The notes beneath the pieces are model-generated. The model ran no database searches, was not told where the DNA came from, and saw only the letters and a list, made by a program, of their open reading frames with translations. The translations under genes and the position numbers were made by a program. From NCBI GenBank assembly GCA_964449465.1, contig CAYVBK010000007.1, positions 1 through 64,000 on the forward strand: DNA of 64,000 nt, read 5' to 3'. Positions 15,104 through 24,310 of the stretch are shown here, piece after piece. This DNA is from CAYRXM01 sp964449465 (GTDB taxonomy: Bacteria > Chloroflexota > Anaerolineae > JAFGEY01). Positions within the stretch are counted from its first letter, which is position 1. The number at the start of each line of letters is the position of its first letter.

Positions 15104-16991
15104 CCGGCCCGCCTTCCAGCCGAATTTCGGACACGGCAATGCCCAACCTGCGCTGATCGGTCGAGCGGCCATCTTGGGCCGGGCTGAGCCGGACGCGGGG
15201 GCGCAAGGCCAGCCAGGTCAGCCGGTCCGATTGGCCGCAGTCTTGTAGAGCTACCTTCACCTCTGACCAGGCCTGTGGCACGGCAGCCTGGCCCATCAGA
15301 CGGCCGTCGCACCACACTTCGAGGACCTGATCGGGCGCAAAAGACCAGGCGCGCAAGACGATGGCTTGGGCCGATTGGGGCATCCAGATGCGTAGGGTGG
15401 CGCTGATCTCGCTGCCGGTCCATCGCCCGATCACTCCGCCGATTTCTTCGCGCCGATACCAGCCTTCCAGCAGGTATTTGGCGTCTTGGGGCGCGCCGAT
15501 GGCGATGGTGCCGGATTCGGGCAGGGCAAAATCGGGTAGAGTCAGGCGGTCGGCCCGGCCATACAGATTGACCTCGACGCGGGCGTGCTTGGCGTGAATT
15601 TGCGGGTCGCGGACCAGGGTGCGCGTCTCGATCTCGACATACTGCTCGCCCAATCGCAACGATTCAGGGTCGGCGATGACGATATACGTGAATCGGCCCT
15701 GGGCAAATTCTTGCTCCAGCCTCTCGATGCCCCAGTATTCCTCAAAGCGCACATCCCAACCCGGCAAATGGTATTGCAAGGCATTGTATGACTGCCGCGC
15801 CACGATCACGGTTTGTTGCGGGTCGAGCCGGGCGGCGATATAGGCGGCGGCTTGCTCTGGCGGGGCGTAGATGGTGTGCAACCCTTGTGCCAGAGGCAAG
15901 GCCCGGTTGCCGACAATGCCCATGCTTAGCAAGGCCAGGCTTAGCCCCCAACGACGCGGCAGCGCATCCAGTCCGGCAGCGACCAGGATTGCCGCAGGAA
16001 ACAGACAGGCCAGCAGATAGCGCGTCAGGGTGGGGTTCAAAAAGAGCAGGTGTGCGCCGAGTTGCGGCAATAGCCAGGCCAGGCAAAACCATAGCGCCCA
16101 AGAGTGAATGTGGCGGGCGCAGGCCCAACCGGCACCGCTCAGCGCACCGAGTGCCAGAGCCACGCGCAGCCATTCGGTCAGTGGCGCCCAAATGGCCTGA
16201 CTGCCCCAAAACCACACCTGACCCCAGCGGGCGACCACCGATTGTGTCGAAAGGGTGGTGGCGAACAGGGATTCTTGAGCAGCCACAAACGAGGTGGCGC
16301 CGGAAAAATAATCCTGCAATGCGCCCCAGTCCCCATCAAAAGTGGCCAACAGGGGCAGCAGCCAGGTCAGTGTGCCGAGGACAACGGCCAGCGCAGCAGC
16401 CAGCCAGGCTGACGGCCGGCAGCGCAGCCAGAGGGCTGTCAACAGCAGTGCGGCGACCAGTCCCAGCACCCCTTGCGGCCTGAACCCGGCAGCGATGCCC
16501 AGCCCGACCCCGGCCGTCCACAAGGGAATTTTGCGGCGCGCGCTCGAGGCAATCAGCCCGGCGCAGATGACCTGAACGAGCAGCCCCGGCGCGTCGGAGA
16601 GGGCCTGGGCGGCGTTGAGCCACATAACCGGCGTTGCCAGGATCAATAGGACGGCATACAGCCCCACCCGCGCGTTGAACAGTGTGCGGGCCAGGGCAAA
16701 CAGCAGGCCGCAGGCCAGTGCTGCTGCCGTCGCACTGAACAGTGTGAGGGCAAGGCGCGGGTCGCCGACCAGCCCTAAAAAGAGGCGTCCTGCTCCAATG
16801 TACAGCACATAGCCGGGCGGGTGCGGGGTGCCGTGGCGCGGGTCAAAGCGGGTCAGGGCGACGGCGAAATTGAACGAGTCCAGGTCATCGAGCGATATGC
16901 TTTGAAAGGGCAGGTAAATCAACAGTGCAGCGATGGCGATAAGCGTTGCCGCGATCCAGAGAGCGTGAGTTGAGGCGATCCTAGAGATCAT
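15081..16991 (-). CDS. Membrane glycosyltransferase-like protein (GT39/PMT-type architecture)
   Basis: About 12 hydrophobic segments in the first 400 residues, then a soluble beta-rich C-terminal domain of about 230 residues. After the first helix comes SISLDDLDSFNFAVALTRFDP, with paired acidic residues in the first external loop as in GT-C enzymes (PMT, ArnT). GT-C enzymes transfer sugars from polyprenyl-phosphate donors at the outer membrane face. ATG 16991 is chosen: it overlaps the upstream stop, and the preceding 58 residues of the longer frame lie in another gene. Acceptor and donor are unknown. Confidence 0.65.
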   Translation of the reverse strand: MISRIASTHALWIAATLIAIAALLIYLPFQSISLDDLDSFNFAVALTRFDPRHGTPHPPGYVLYIGAGRLFLGLVGDPRLALTLFSATAAALACGLLFALARTLFNARVGLYAVLLILATPVMWLNAAQALSDAPGLLVQVICAGLIASSARRKIPLWTAGVGLGIAAGFRPQGVLGLVAALLLTALWLRCRPSAWLAAALAVVLGTLTWLLPLLATFDGDWGALQDYFSGATSFVAAQESLFATTLSTQSVVARWGQVWFWGSQAIWAPLTEWLRVALALGALSGAGWACARHIHSWALWFCLAWLLPQLGAHLLFLNPTLTRYLLACLFPAAILVAAGLDALPRRWGLSLALLSMGIVGNRALPLAQGLHTIYAPPEQAAAYIAARLDPQQTVIVARQSYNALQYHLPGWDVRFEEYWGIERLEQEFAQGRFTYIVIADPESLRLGEQYVEIETRTLVRDPQIHAKHARVEVNLYGRADRLTLPDFALPESGTIAIGAPQDAKYLLEGWYRREEIGGVIGRWTGSEISATLRIWMPQSAQAIVLRAWSFAPDQVLEVWCDGRLMGQAAVPQAWSEVKVALQDCGQSDRLTWLALRPRVRLSPAQDGRSTDQRRLGIAVSEIRLEGGPVNEPDSP

Positions 16992-17808
16992 CGGGCGCGA
17001 CCACCCACAAGCTGACTGCGGATTGAAAGACCACTCGACCGTCGGGGAGGCGGCCGATGACCGTGCCATAGCCCAGCCGGGTGGTGCTTTTGGGCGCGGG
17101 CGACTCGATCTGCGCGGCGCCCGGATAGCGGGCCTCGATTTCGGCCCAGCGACCAAATCGCTCACGGGGTGGCAGTTGACGCTGTTCGCTATAGCCCTGC
17201 ACGTCGCCGCTGGAATTCATCATGGCCACAAAACCGGCGGCCGCGGCGCCGACGGCGACCTGGCCCCAGCCGGTTTCGGCCCATTCGTCCAGGTTGAAAT
17301 GCTGCATCTCGTGTTTCAAATCGCTTGTTTTGCTGGTCAACCAGTCCTTAAAGTGGGCGAACGCGCCCTTTTTCTCGCGTTCTTCGGTGATAGCAATGGA
17401 TTGACGAAAGGCATTAAATCCGTGGAGTTGAGCCTGGGCGGCCTGTGTCACGCGCGGGTCAATGCCGCGCCCACCTTTGGTCAACGGGTTGAGTTGGCGT
17501 GCTGCCTTTTCCAATCGGTCGCGGTAGCGTGTCCAGACCTTCCATACCTGGAGCATGTCGGTCAATTTGTCCTGGCTCATGCCGCTCCAATCGCCCGACA
17601 TCAAGGCGGCTGCACCGGTGCCGGCGATGGGCGTGACCTCGTCCACAAACTGCGCCCATAGCCGTTCAAAGCCGGTGACGGCCTCGACACCGCTGCCGCG
17701 CAGGCCGGATTGTCGGGCCAAGTCGGCAAAAGGGCGTGGGCACGAGCCCTGCCGGCCGGATAGGCCTTGCAAGATGTTGCGTAAATCAAACAGTTTGGTC
17801 AGATCCAT
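16981..17808 (-). CDS. Hypothetical protein with a small hydrophobic segment
   Basis: 275 residues from ATG 17808, which follows CCAGGAGGATATT. Not recognised. Mostly helical and charged up to about residue 180, with one short Ala/Gly-rich hydrophobic stretch (VAVGAAAAGFVAMM, about 183-196), then a C-terminal part with GYGTVIGRLPDGRVVFQSAVSLWVV that could be a small beta domain. No signal peptide. Its stop overlaps the start of the membrane glycosyltransferase-like gene, so the two are probably expressed together. Confidence 0.6.
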   Translation of the reverse strand: MDLTKLFDLRNILQGLSGRQGSCPRPFADLARQSGLRGSGVEAVTGFERLWAQFVDEVTPIAGTGAAALMSGDWSGMSQDKLTDMLQVWKVWTRYRDRLEKAARQLNPLTKGGRGIDPRVTQAAQAQLHGFNAFRQSIAITEEREKKGAFAHFKDWLTSKTSDLKHEMQHFNLDEWAETGWGQVAVGAAAAGFVAMMNSSGDVQGYSEQRQLPPRERFGRWAEIEARYPGAAQIESPAPKSTTRLGYGTVIGRLPDGRVVFQSAVSLWVVAPDDL

Positions 17809-17897
17809 AATATCCTCCTGGCGATGGGTGAATGGCTTGATTATATCATAGCCTCCATGTCGCGCCAAGCAAGGCGCAGAACGGGTTTAGGAGCGTG

Positions 17898-18004
17898 CTG
17901 AAACACCCTCTCACGACCAAGACACAAAGTATTTCTAACGACTCAAAAGTATCGTAAACCTTGGTGTTCTCGGTGTCCTTTGTGGTAAAAACAGACTTTT
18001 TCAG
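17898..18004. repeat. MITE-like element, family A
   Basis: 107-bp element with ends CTGAAAC and GACTTTTTCAG. Inside, GACCAAGACACAAAG near the left end is nearly the reverse complement of CTTTGTGGT sequence near the right end, so it folds into an imperfect hairpin. No coding potential. Related copies occur at 1-44 (right end), 41246-41373 and 60455-60598. It abuts a family B element at 18005. Confidence 0.6.
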
Positions 18005-18102
18005 CTTGAGGGTGTCGGTATCCCGAACTTGTTCGGGGACACCTCACTCAGTTCGCTAAAATTGAAGTTGGGGACTCGCCACCGTCCAGGGATCTCCGAC
18101 AG
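18005..18102. repeat. MITE-like element, family B, truncated and inverted
   Basis: Reverse complement aligns closely with the complete copies at 43810-43936 and 46083-46207, including the shared GTCCCCGAACAAGTTCGGGAT palindromic core. It keeps one terminal repeat (TCTCCGACAG at 18093-18102) but lacks the other end, being cut where it meets the family A element. From 18103 to 18630 no gene is supportable. That stretch holds the two palindromes listed next and otherwise unrecognised sequence. Confidence 0.65.
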
Positions 18103-18149
18103 CCTGCCAGTGGGTCGCTTGACACGGTCATAGGGATAACCTGTTTTTC

Positions 18150-18188
18150 TGTCGGGTGGGCGACGGCATTGCCGTCGCCCACCCGACA
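18150..18188. repeat. Perfect 19-bp palindrome
   Basis: TGTCGGGTGGGCGACGGCA (18150-18168), one central T, then its exact reverse complement (18170-18188). A partial further copy follows immediately at 18189-18205. With no loop it would extrude as a cruciform rather than act as a normal terminator. It is a strong candidate for a REP-type or transposase-recognised element. Confidence 0.6.
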
Positions 18189-18304
18189 ATGCCGTCACCC
18201 ACCCATTTGCATTGATATTCTGCAAGCACAGCGTGTTTCTTGCGGTTCGTTCATTTTTTTTTCGAGTTCTTCAAATTGCCCGATCATATTTGACCATAGC
18301 TTTT

Positions 18305-18332
18305 TATGTCAAGGGGCCAGCCCCTTGACATA
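18305..18332. repeat. 12-bp inverted repeat in GC-rich non-coding region
   Basis: TATGTCAAGGGG / CCCCTTGACATA with a 4-base loop, followed by C-runs up to about 18370. No T-run, so not an obvious terminator. It lies in the 900-base gene-free region before rpsT. Confidence 0.45.
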
Positions 18333-18630
18333 CCCCGTCGGGGGTGCTTGACCCCCCGAACCCCCCGAAAACCGGGGTGTTTTCTGTCGTCGCAGACCAG
18401 GCAGAGGCAATAGCCAGACATCAGAACGACTTGTGCCTGGTTTTCAGCCCCTGCCGACAGAATGGGGTGCAGTTGTACTTTGGGGCATTTTCTTTGCCGC
18501 CCCAAGCCCCCGTCCTCGAGAGCGGTCCAATGGCATTAAAGAACACCGTTTGTTGACGCTGAACTCGTCCCCAGAACGAGAACGAGAGCGTTTGTCCCAA
18601 ACTCTGCGTGCACCCGCCATTTCTGGACGT

Positions 18631-18659
18631 TTGACTTTTCAGGCCGGTTTTGTTATAAT
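18631..18659 (+). promoter_or_regulatory. Promoter of rpsT
   Basis: TTGACT (18631-18636), 17-base spacer, TATAAT (18654-18659), about 75 bases before the rpsT start. A near-consensus sigma-70 promoter, fitting a highly expressed ribosomal protein. Confidence 0.75.
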
Positions 18660-18733
18660 ATCTTTCTACTGTGATTGGAATATGAATCTTGCTTGTACAG
18701 CAGGGTGTTTTAGAGATATTTTTAGGAGGAAGG

Positions 18734-19006
18734 TTGGCTAATCTCAAGTCATCTATCAAGCGCGTGCGCAGTTCTCGTCGCAAAGCTGCGTCTAATCAGG
18801 TTCACGAGTCTCGCTCGCGGACATTGGTCAAAAAAGCTCGTCGCCTGATTGCCCAGGGCGATATGGCTCAGGCCGAAGCAGCCATTCGACAGGCCTCCAG
18901 CGCGCTGGACAAGGCCGCCAAAAAGGGTGTGATTCATTCCAACAATGCCGCGCGGCGCAAGTCTCGTCTGATGAAGCTGTACCATCAAGCCAGTCAAGAC
19001 AAATAG
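18734..19006 (+). CDS. rpsT: Small ribosomal subunit protein bS20
   Basis: Binds 16S rRNA early in 30S assembly. 90 residues, lysine/arginine-rich three-helix protein: ANLKSSIKRVRSSRRKAASN at the N-terminus and KGVIHSNNAARRKSRLMK near the C-terminus are diagnostic. The start is TTG at 18734, because AGGAGGA (18724-18730) is correctly placed and the family begins M-A-N-x-K-S-x-x-K. An ATG-initiated frame from 18689 would add 15 unrelated residues. Monocistronic, between its own promoter and a bidirectional terminator. Confidence 0.95.
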   Translation: MANLKSSIKRVRSSRRKAASNQVHESRSRTLVKKARRLIAQGDMAQAEAAIRQASSALDKAAKKGVIHSNNAARRKSRLMKLYHQASQDK

Positions 19007-19036
19007 CCTGGCCCAGGTTCTGGTTGGTCATTTGAA

Positions 19037-19066
19037 AAGGCTCGAACAGCGTTCGAGCCTTTTTTC
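19037..19066. terminator. Bidirectional terminator between rpsT and the response-regulator-like gene
   Basis: AAGGCTCGAAC (19037-19047) and GTTCGAGCCTT (19051-19061) form an 11-bp stem with a 3-base loop. A T-run follows on the plus strand and an A-run precedes it (T-run on minus), so it can end both convergent transcripts. Confidence 0.85.
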
Positions 19067-19074
19067 TTTGCCGA

Positions 19075-19785
19075 TTATGCGTTTTGCGGGGGCGAGTCTG
19101 GCAGCGCCGGCTCGCCGTGCGTGGCGTCGGGGGGGATGCCAAACCGGTAGCCAATTCCACGCACGGTGCGCAGGTATTGGGGTGCACTGGGGTTTTCTTC
19201 AATGCACTCGCGGATCCAGCGGACATGGACATCCAGTGTACGCGTGTCGCCCATATAGTCGGTGTTCCAGATGGTCTCCATCAAAAATTTGCGGGGCAAC
19301 GTTTGCCCGGCATAACACATAAACACCTGGAGCAGCCTGGCTTGCTTGGGGGTTAGCCGATGGCACTGTTGAGAACGAAAGACCTGGCCGGTGCGCAGGT
19401 TTAGCGAGATTTCCCCAACCCGAAGCACGTACCAGGGGCGAGCGAGCAGTTCTTGTATCCTATCTGTTACCGCTCTGAATGTAAATGGATGGTGTATGAT
19501 GTTGTTATATGTTAAAAGGCGACATTCTGCATTGGGGATAAATTGTGGTGTAGCCAACAAGATGAGTGGATGATCGAGGTAGGCCTGGCCGAGGTAGTGG
19601 CAGGCGACCGCGACATCGCCGCCGCCGGATGCGTCTATCAAGACCACATCCACATCCTGGATAGGTCTGGAAGCCTGTTGGGTCGGGCTGGGCGACACAG
19701 CGACTTGATAGCCTTCTTGCGCCAGCCAGTCAAGCAGCCCACTGGCCGGGGATGGTTCGAGTTGATGCACAAGAATTCTAGTCAT
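19075..19785 (-). CDS. OmpR-type winged-helix regulator with atypical receiver
   Basis: 236 residues. The C-terminal half (about 125-215) is a clear OmpR/PhoB effector domain: LTPKQARLLQVFMCYAGQTLPRKFLMETIW, DVHVRWIRECIEENPSAPQYLRTVRGIGYRFG. The N-terminal half has the receiver fold length, but its first strand reads ILVHQLEPSP without the acidic pair, and the Asp in VVLIDASGGGD is the only candidate acceptor. Phosphorylation by a classical kinase is therefore doubtful. Start at ATG 19785 (MTRILVHQ), with AAGGA upstream. The longer frame to 19950 spans promoter sequence. No kinase adjacent. Confidence 0.8.
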   Translation of the reverse strand: MTRILVHQLEPSPASGLLDWLAQEGYQVAVSPSPTQQASRPIQDVDVVLIDASGGGDVAVACHYLGQAYLDHPLILLATPQFIPNAECRLLTYNNIIHHPFTFRAVTDRIQELLARPWYVLRVGEISLNLRTGQVFRSQQCHRLTPKQARLLQVFMCYAGQTLPRKFLMETIWNTDYMGDTRTLDVHVRWIRECIEENPSAPQYLRTVRGIGYRFGIPPDATHGEPALPDSPPQNA

Positions 19786-19858
19786 CTGGCTGTCCTTTGA
19801 TGAAACACACCTTTTTGAAATGCTCGCTCTGTCGGTACTGCTGAGGCTGTTTGAGTTC

Positions 19859-19886
19859 ATTATAACAAATCCTAATGTTTCTGCAA
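19859..19886 (-). promoter_or_regulatory. Promoter of the atypical response regulator
   Basis: On the minus strand: TTGCAG (19886-19881), 16-base spacer, TATAAT (19864-19859), about 75 bases before ATG 19785. Confidence 0.55.
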
Positions 19887-19898
19887 CCTCTGCTTTCG

Positions 19899-19927
19899 TT
19901 GACCTTTTGCCACGCCCATAGTATAAT
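19899..19927 (+). promoter_or_regulatory. Promoter of the YfhO-flippase gene
   Basis: TTGACC (19899-19904), 17-base spacer, TATAAT (19922-19927), about 54 bases before the start. It diverges from the minus-strand promoter at 19859-19886. Confidence 0.65.
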
Positions 19928-19980
19928 CGCTTGGCACGATCAGCCGCCATCTGTTTGATTCACAAGGTAATGGGAGAATC

Positions 19981-22900
19981 TTGTTGAACACATTATGGAT
20001 AAAATACTGGCGAGATGCCCTGGTGGTTTTGGTGTTGTTTGCGCTGCCTCTGTTGTTGTTTTGGCAGGTGACGCTGGGCGGCCAGACGCTCATTCCGGCC
20101 GACAACCTGTATCAATGGGAGCCGTGGCGTTCTGAGGCGGCGGCGGTGGGTGTGGACGCGGTGCCACACAACGAGTTGCTTTCCGACCTGGTGCTGGAGA
20201 ATTTTGCCTGGAAGCGGTTTATTTTGAAATCGCTGCATCAGCCGGGCGAAGGGTTGACCAACCGTTTGCCGCTGTGGAATCCCTATTTGTGGGCCGGCGC
20301 GCCGTTTTGGGCCGATGGGCAACATTCGGTGATGTATCCGTTCAGCATCTTGTTTTACGTTCTGCCTTTGTCGGCGGCCTATGGCTGGTTCACGGTGATT
20401 CAGTTCTGGTTGGCTGGGGTGTGCATGTATGTTCTGGCGCGCACGCTGGGCAGCAATCGCGTTGGCGGGCTGATTGCCGGCATGACCTATCAATTGTCAT
20501 CCATCTTTGTGGTCAGCACGGTGTTTACCATGATCATTGCCTCGATGCCCTGGCTGCCCTTGTTGTTGGCGATCATCGAACAGGTGATTCGGCAACAGAG
20601 CAGGGCCAAGCCGGCTGCCGGAACGGTGCTGTATGTGGTCGGCGGGGCGCTGGCTCTGGGCTTTTTGATGCTGGCCGGGCACCCCGAATATACCGCCTAT
20701 ACCGGTATGGTGATGGGCATCTATACGCTGGCGCGGCTGCTTTACCAGGTGGTGGTTGGGCGCGGCCAGGGTGAGGTCTGGCGGCGGGCCATCGTCGCTG
20801 GTCTGTGGCTGCTGTTGATGGTGGGCCTGGGCGCCTGCATCGGCGCGGCACAGTTTGTGCCGCTCTACGAGTATGCGCAGGTCAATTTCAGGCAGGGATC
20901 GGCCAGCTATCAAGAGGTGGTGGGTTGGGCTTTTCCCAAGCGGCGGCTGATTGCCATGCTCATTCCCAACTTTTTCGGCAATCCTTCACATCATCGCTGG
21001 TTTGATATTTTGCGCTGGCAGTGGATGCCGGTGACGCAAAATATTTATGGCGAGCCGACCTCGCCGCCGCAGACCATTTATTGGGGGATCAAGAACGCCG
21101 TCGAAGGCGGCAGCTATGTGGGCATTTTGCCCTTGTTCCTGGCTCTGATTGCCGTGTGGGGGCGCGGAATCTCTAAATCTAGTCTTCTTCCCTCCCTGTC
21201 CTCTGTCCCTTACTCCTGGTCTCGTTTTTACACCTGGTTTTTCACTTTTTTGGCTCTTTTTTCATTGACTCTGGTTTACGGCCTGCCGACCTACCGCCTG
21301 ATTTTTGCGCTGCCTTTTCTCAATCAGCTTCATTCGCCGTTCCGCTGGCTTTTTCCCTATACCTTGAGTGTGGCCGTGCTGGCCGGCCTGGGGACGACAT
21401 ACCTGTCTGGCGCAGAGCGCAAGATGACCAGCGCGACATCGCCGTTTACCACGCCGAACATGCAGCGTACCATCGGCTGGCCGGTGTTTTGGGCGGGAGT
21501 GGTCGGCGTGGGTGGTTTGCTCCTGTCGCTCTTGTTCGCCGACCGGCTCTATGGGCTGGCCGAGCGGGCCGTCCATGATCTGGCCCTGGCCGACCGCACT
21601 TTTGAGAGCGGGCGCATGTTTTTTATGTACCAGTGGCCCAACCTGCTGGTTTTTGCTTTGATGTTGGTTGCTGCGGGAGCGGTATTGCGCATCACCCGCT
21701 GCCCCATTTACCTGCCCGACCGGGCGGGGGGCTATGGGGTGTGGAAGTTGCTGGCCGTGCTGGTGGTCGCGCTAGACCTGTTTCTGGCCGGATACGGTTT
21801 CAACCCGGCGGCCGACCCGCGCTGGCTGAGTTTTGTGCCGCCGGCGGTGCGCTTTTTGCAAGAACGGCAGCAGGAGGACCTCCATTTTCGCATAACGAGT
21901 TATGTCGCTCCGCACGAAAAAACATTCAATGCCAACGGCCCCTGGTTGTATGATATTCAAGATGTTAGAGGGTACGGTTCGATTATCAGCAAGCAATACA
22001 TGGATTACATGTCCATGATCTCGAACCAGTACGAGGCGCTGTATAACCGCGTGGCGCCCATTTCCACCGATCAATGGTGGGCGCTGGATTCGCCGTTGCT
22101 CGATTTGCTCAATGTGAAATATGTGGTGACGACCCAGGCGATCAGTTCGACCCGCTATAGCCTGGTTTACGCCGGCGAGGTGCGCATCTATGAGAACGGT
22201 GGGGTGATGCCGCGCGCGTTTACGCTGCCCGAACAGAGCGCGTTGTACACTCGGGATGTGGCTGGCGCGGTGCAGGGCTATGATCCACGCTATTTTGTGA
22301 TTTTGGATGGGCAGGTGGCCGATCAACGGCCCACGGCCGGGCAGCCCGGCGCGGCACGCATCTCTCGTTATGGACACAACGAGGTGTTGGTGGATGTGTT
22401 GCTGGATGCGCCCGGCTGGTTGATCTTGACGGATTCGTATTTTCCTGGCTGGCGGGCTTATTTGCGGCCCTGGGGTGGCAGTGAATCGGATGAGCAAGAA
22501 GTGACCATTCAGCGGCATGCTGGGCAGTTTCGTGCTGTTCACCTGCCGGCCGGCCATCATACGGTGCGTTTCAAGTATACGCCGACCTCGGTCAAGGTGG
22601 GGTTCTTTCTGGCCTTTTTGGGGATGGCAATTCTGGTATTGATGGCGGCGGTGTGGGCCTGGCAACGCTGGGGGGGCGGTCAGGGTGAGCAGAGCGATTC
22701 GCGCCGGGTGGCCAAAAATTCGGTGGCGCCGATCGTGCTGCAATTGTTTAACAAGGGCATTGACACGGCTTTTATGATGCTGGCCCTACGCATCCTCAGC
22801 CCTCAAGGCGCGGGGCAGTATTATTTTATTGTCAACATTGTTACCTATACAGATATTTTTATCAACTTTGGGTTGAATATCTGGTTGCAGCGCGAGGTGG

Positions 22901-24192
22901 CCAAAGCGCGTCAGCAGGGAGGGCGTTATCTGGGCAATACCGTTTTGCTACGCCTGGCTTTGTGTCTGGCGGCGGCACCGCTGCTGATTTTGTTTGTGTT
23001 GGGTTGGGGCGCGGTGGTCGAGCCATTGGATGGATGGCAGGTGTGGGCGCTGGTTCTCTTTACCGTAGGCCTGATTCCGGCCAATGTGGCTGCCGCTCTG
23101 ACGGCCATGTTTCAGGCTTATGAAAAGATGGAGCATCCGGCGGCCGTCACCGTGATCAGCACCATCGTCAAGGCCGGGTTGGGCACCGTGACGCTGCTGC
23201 TCGGCTGGGGCATCGTGGGGCTGGGCGGCGTGTCTATCGCCACCAACCTGGTGACGGTGGCGATCTTGGGTTGGTGGATGGCGCGCACGATCCAGGTGCC
23301 ACTGGCCGATCTGTGCCCCGGTGCGGTGTGGGATGTGCGCCTGCAAGGGCAGATGTTGCGCGAATCCTGGCCGCTGATGGTCAACAATCTGCTTTCAATG
23401 GGTTTTTTCAAAGTGGATGTGCTGCTGCTCAAGGCCATGCAGGGTGACATTGTGTTGGGGTTGTATTCCAGCGTGGCCTACAAGCTGATTGACGCCATCA
23501 ATATCATTCCTTCTTCGTTCACGTTCGCCTTGTTTCCGCTGCTGAGCCGGTATGCTGCCTCGACACAGCAGCAAGGTGCCGAGGCCTTGTATCGCGCTTT
23601 TACTCTGGCCGTGCGTTTGCTGGTTTTGATTGCGCTGCCGTTGGCCCTGGCACTGACCACTCTGGCGTTTCCGTTGTCCAACCTGATCGGCGGTTCGGGC
23701 TATATGCCCGATTCGGCCATTGCCTTGCAGTTGATGATCTGGTCTATTCCGCTGGGGTTTGTCAACAGCATCACCCATTATGTGATTATTGCGCAGGGAC
23801 GCCAACAGTCTTTGATGATCACTTTTATCGTTGGATTGTTGTTTAATATCATTGCCAATGCCGTGTGTATTCCCGTTTGGAGCTACAAGGCTTCAGCGGT
23901 GATTCATATCCTGTCGGAGCTGGTGTTGCTGGCGGCGTTTTATGTGCTGTTGCGCCGCGATCTGCCGCATCAACCGGGCATGCGGGCGGTGCCCTGGCCA
24001 GAGTTGCTGTGGCGGCCGGTTTTGGCCGGTGTGGCGATGGGGCTGGCGGCCTGGGGATTGTATCAGGTTAACGTGTGGCTGGCGACGCTGGGCGGTTGGG
24101 CGGTGTATGTGGCGGTGTTGGGCGCGCTGGGCATGTTTCGTAGCCCAGAGATGGCTCTGATCGGGCAGCTTGTGCGGGGCAACCGCCCTTGA
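19981..24192 (+). CDS. Fusion of YfhO-type membrane glycosylation protein and polysaccharide flippase
   Basis: 1403 residues. Residues 1 to about 890 look like YfhO: many N-terminal helices, LIPADNLYQWEPWR and WNPYLWAGAPFWADGQHSVMYP in the first large loop (GT-C-like), then an extracellular beta domain ending DSYFPGWRAY, HLPAGHHTVRFKYTP and a final helix, as in stand-alone YfhO. From about 905 a second protein starts, KNSVAPIVLQLFNKGIDTAFMMLALRILSPQGAGQYYF, with about 12-14 helices of the Wzx/MATE-like oligosaccharide flippase family to the C-terminus. The joint is a short hydrophilic linker (WQRWGGGQGEQSDSRR). A single chain could flip and modify a lipid-linked glycan. Start TTG 19981, or 19984, follows GGGAG. 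Confidence 0.8.
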   Translation: MLNTLWIKYWRDALVVLVLFALPLLLFWQVTLGGQTLIPADNLYQWEPWRSEAAAVGVDAVPHNELLSDLVLENFAWKRFILKSLHQPGEGLTNRLPLWNPYLWAGAPFWADGQHSVMYPFSILFYVLPLSAAYGWFTVIQFWLAGVCMYVLARTLGSNRVGGLIAGMTYQLSSIFVVSTVFTMIIASMPWLPLLLAIIEQVIRQQSRAKPAAGTVLYVVGGALALGFLMLAGHPEYTAYTGMVMGIYTLARLLYQVVVGRGQGEVWRRAIVAGLWLLLMVGLGACIGAAQFVPLYEYAQVNFRQGSASYQEVVGWAFPKRRLIAMLIPNFFGNPSHHRWFDILRWQWMPVTQNIYGEPTSPPQTIYWGIKNAVEGGSYVGILPLFLALIAVWGRGISKSSLLPSLSSVPYSWSRFYTWFFTFLALFSLTLVYGLPTYRLIFALPFLNQLHSPFRWLFPYTLSVAVLAGLGTTYLSGAERKMTSATSPFTTPNMQRTIGWPVFWAGVVGVGGLLLSLLFADRLYGLAERAVHDLALADRTFESGRMFFMYQWPNLLVFALMLVAAGAVLRITRCPIYLPDRAGGYGVWKLLAVLVVALDLFLAGYGFNPAADPRWLSFVPPAVRFLQERQQEDLHFRITSYVAPHEKTFNANGPWLYDIQDVRGYGSIISKQYMDYMSMISNQYEALYNRVAPISTDQWWALDSPLLDLLNVKYVVTTQAISSTRYSLVYAGEVRIYENGGVMPRAFTLPEQSALYTRDVAGAVQGYDPRYFVILDGQVADQRPTAGQPGAARISRYGHNEVLVDVLLDAPGWLILTDSYFPGWRAYLRPWGGSESDEQEVTIQRHAGQFRAVHLPAGHHTVRFKYTPTSVKVGFFLAFLGMAILVLMAAVWAWQRWGGGQGEQSDSRRVAKNSVAPIVLQLFNKGIDTAFMMLALRILSPQGAGQYYFIVNIVTYTDIFINFGLNIWLQREVAKARQQGGRYLGNTVLLRLALCLAAAPLLILFVLGWGAVVEPLDGWQVWALVLFTVGLIPANVAAALTAMFQAYEKMEHPAAVTVISTIVKAGLGTVTLLLGWGIVGLGGVSIATNLVTVAILGWWMARTIQVPLADLCPGAVWDVRLQGQMLRESWPLMVNNLLSMGFFKVDVLLLKAMQGDIVLGLYSSVAYKLIDAINIIPSSFTFALFPLLSRYAASTQQQGAEALYRAFTLAVRLLVLIALPLALALTTLAFPLSNLIGGSGYMPDSAIALQLMIWSIPLGFVNSITHYVIIAQGRQQSLMITFIVGLLFNIIANAVCIPVWSYKASAVIHILSELVLLAAFYVLLRRDLPHQPGMRAVPWPELLWRPVLAGVAMGLAAWGLYQVNVWLATLGGWAVYVAVLGALGMFRSPEMALIGQLVRGNRP

Positions 24193-24196
24193 TCGT

Positions 24197-24224
24197 TTGA
24201 CAAAACCTTAAAACAGAGTATAAT
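24197..24224 (+). promoter_or_regulatory. Promoter of tRNA-Lys
   Basis: TTGACA (24197-24202), 16-base spacer, TATAAT (24219-24224), starting 5 bases after the preceding stop codon. Both hexamers are exact consensus. The tRNA begins 11 bases after the -10. Confidence 0.8.
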
Positions 24225-24234
24225 GCCCCTGTTT

Positions 24235-24308
<74 letters not shown>

Positions 24309-24310
24309 CA

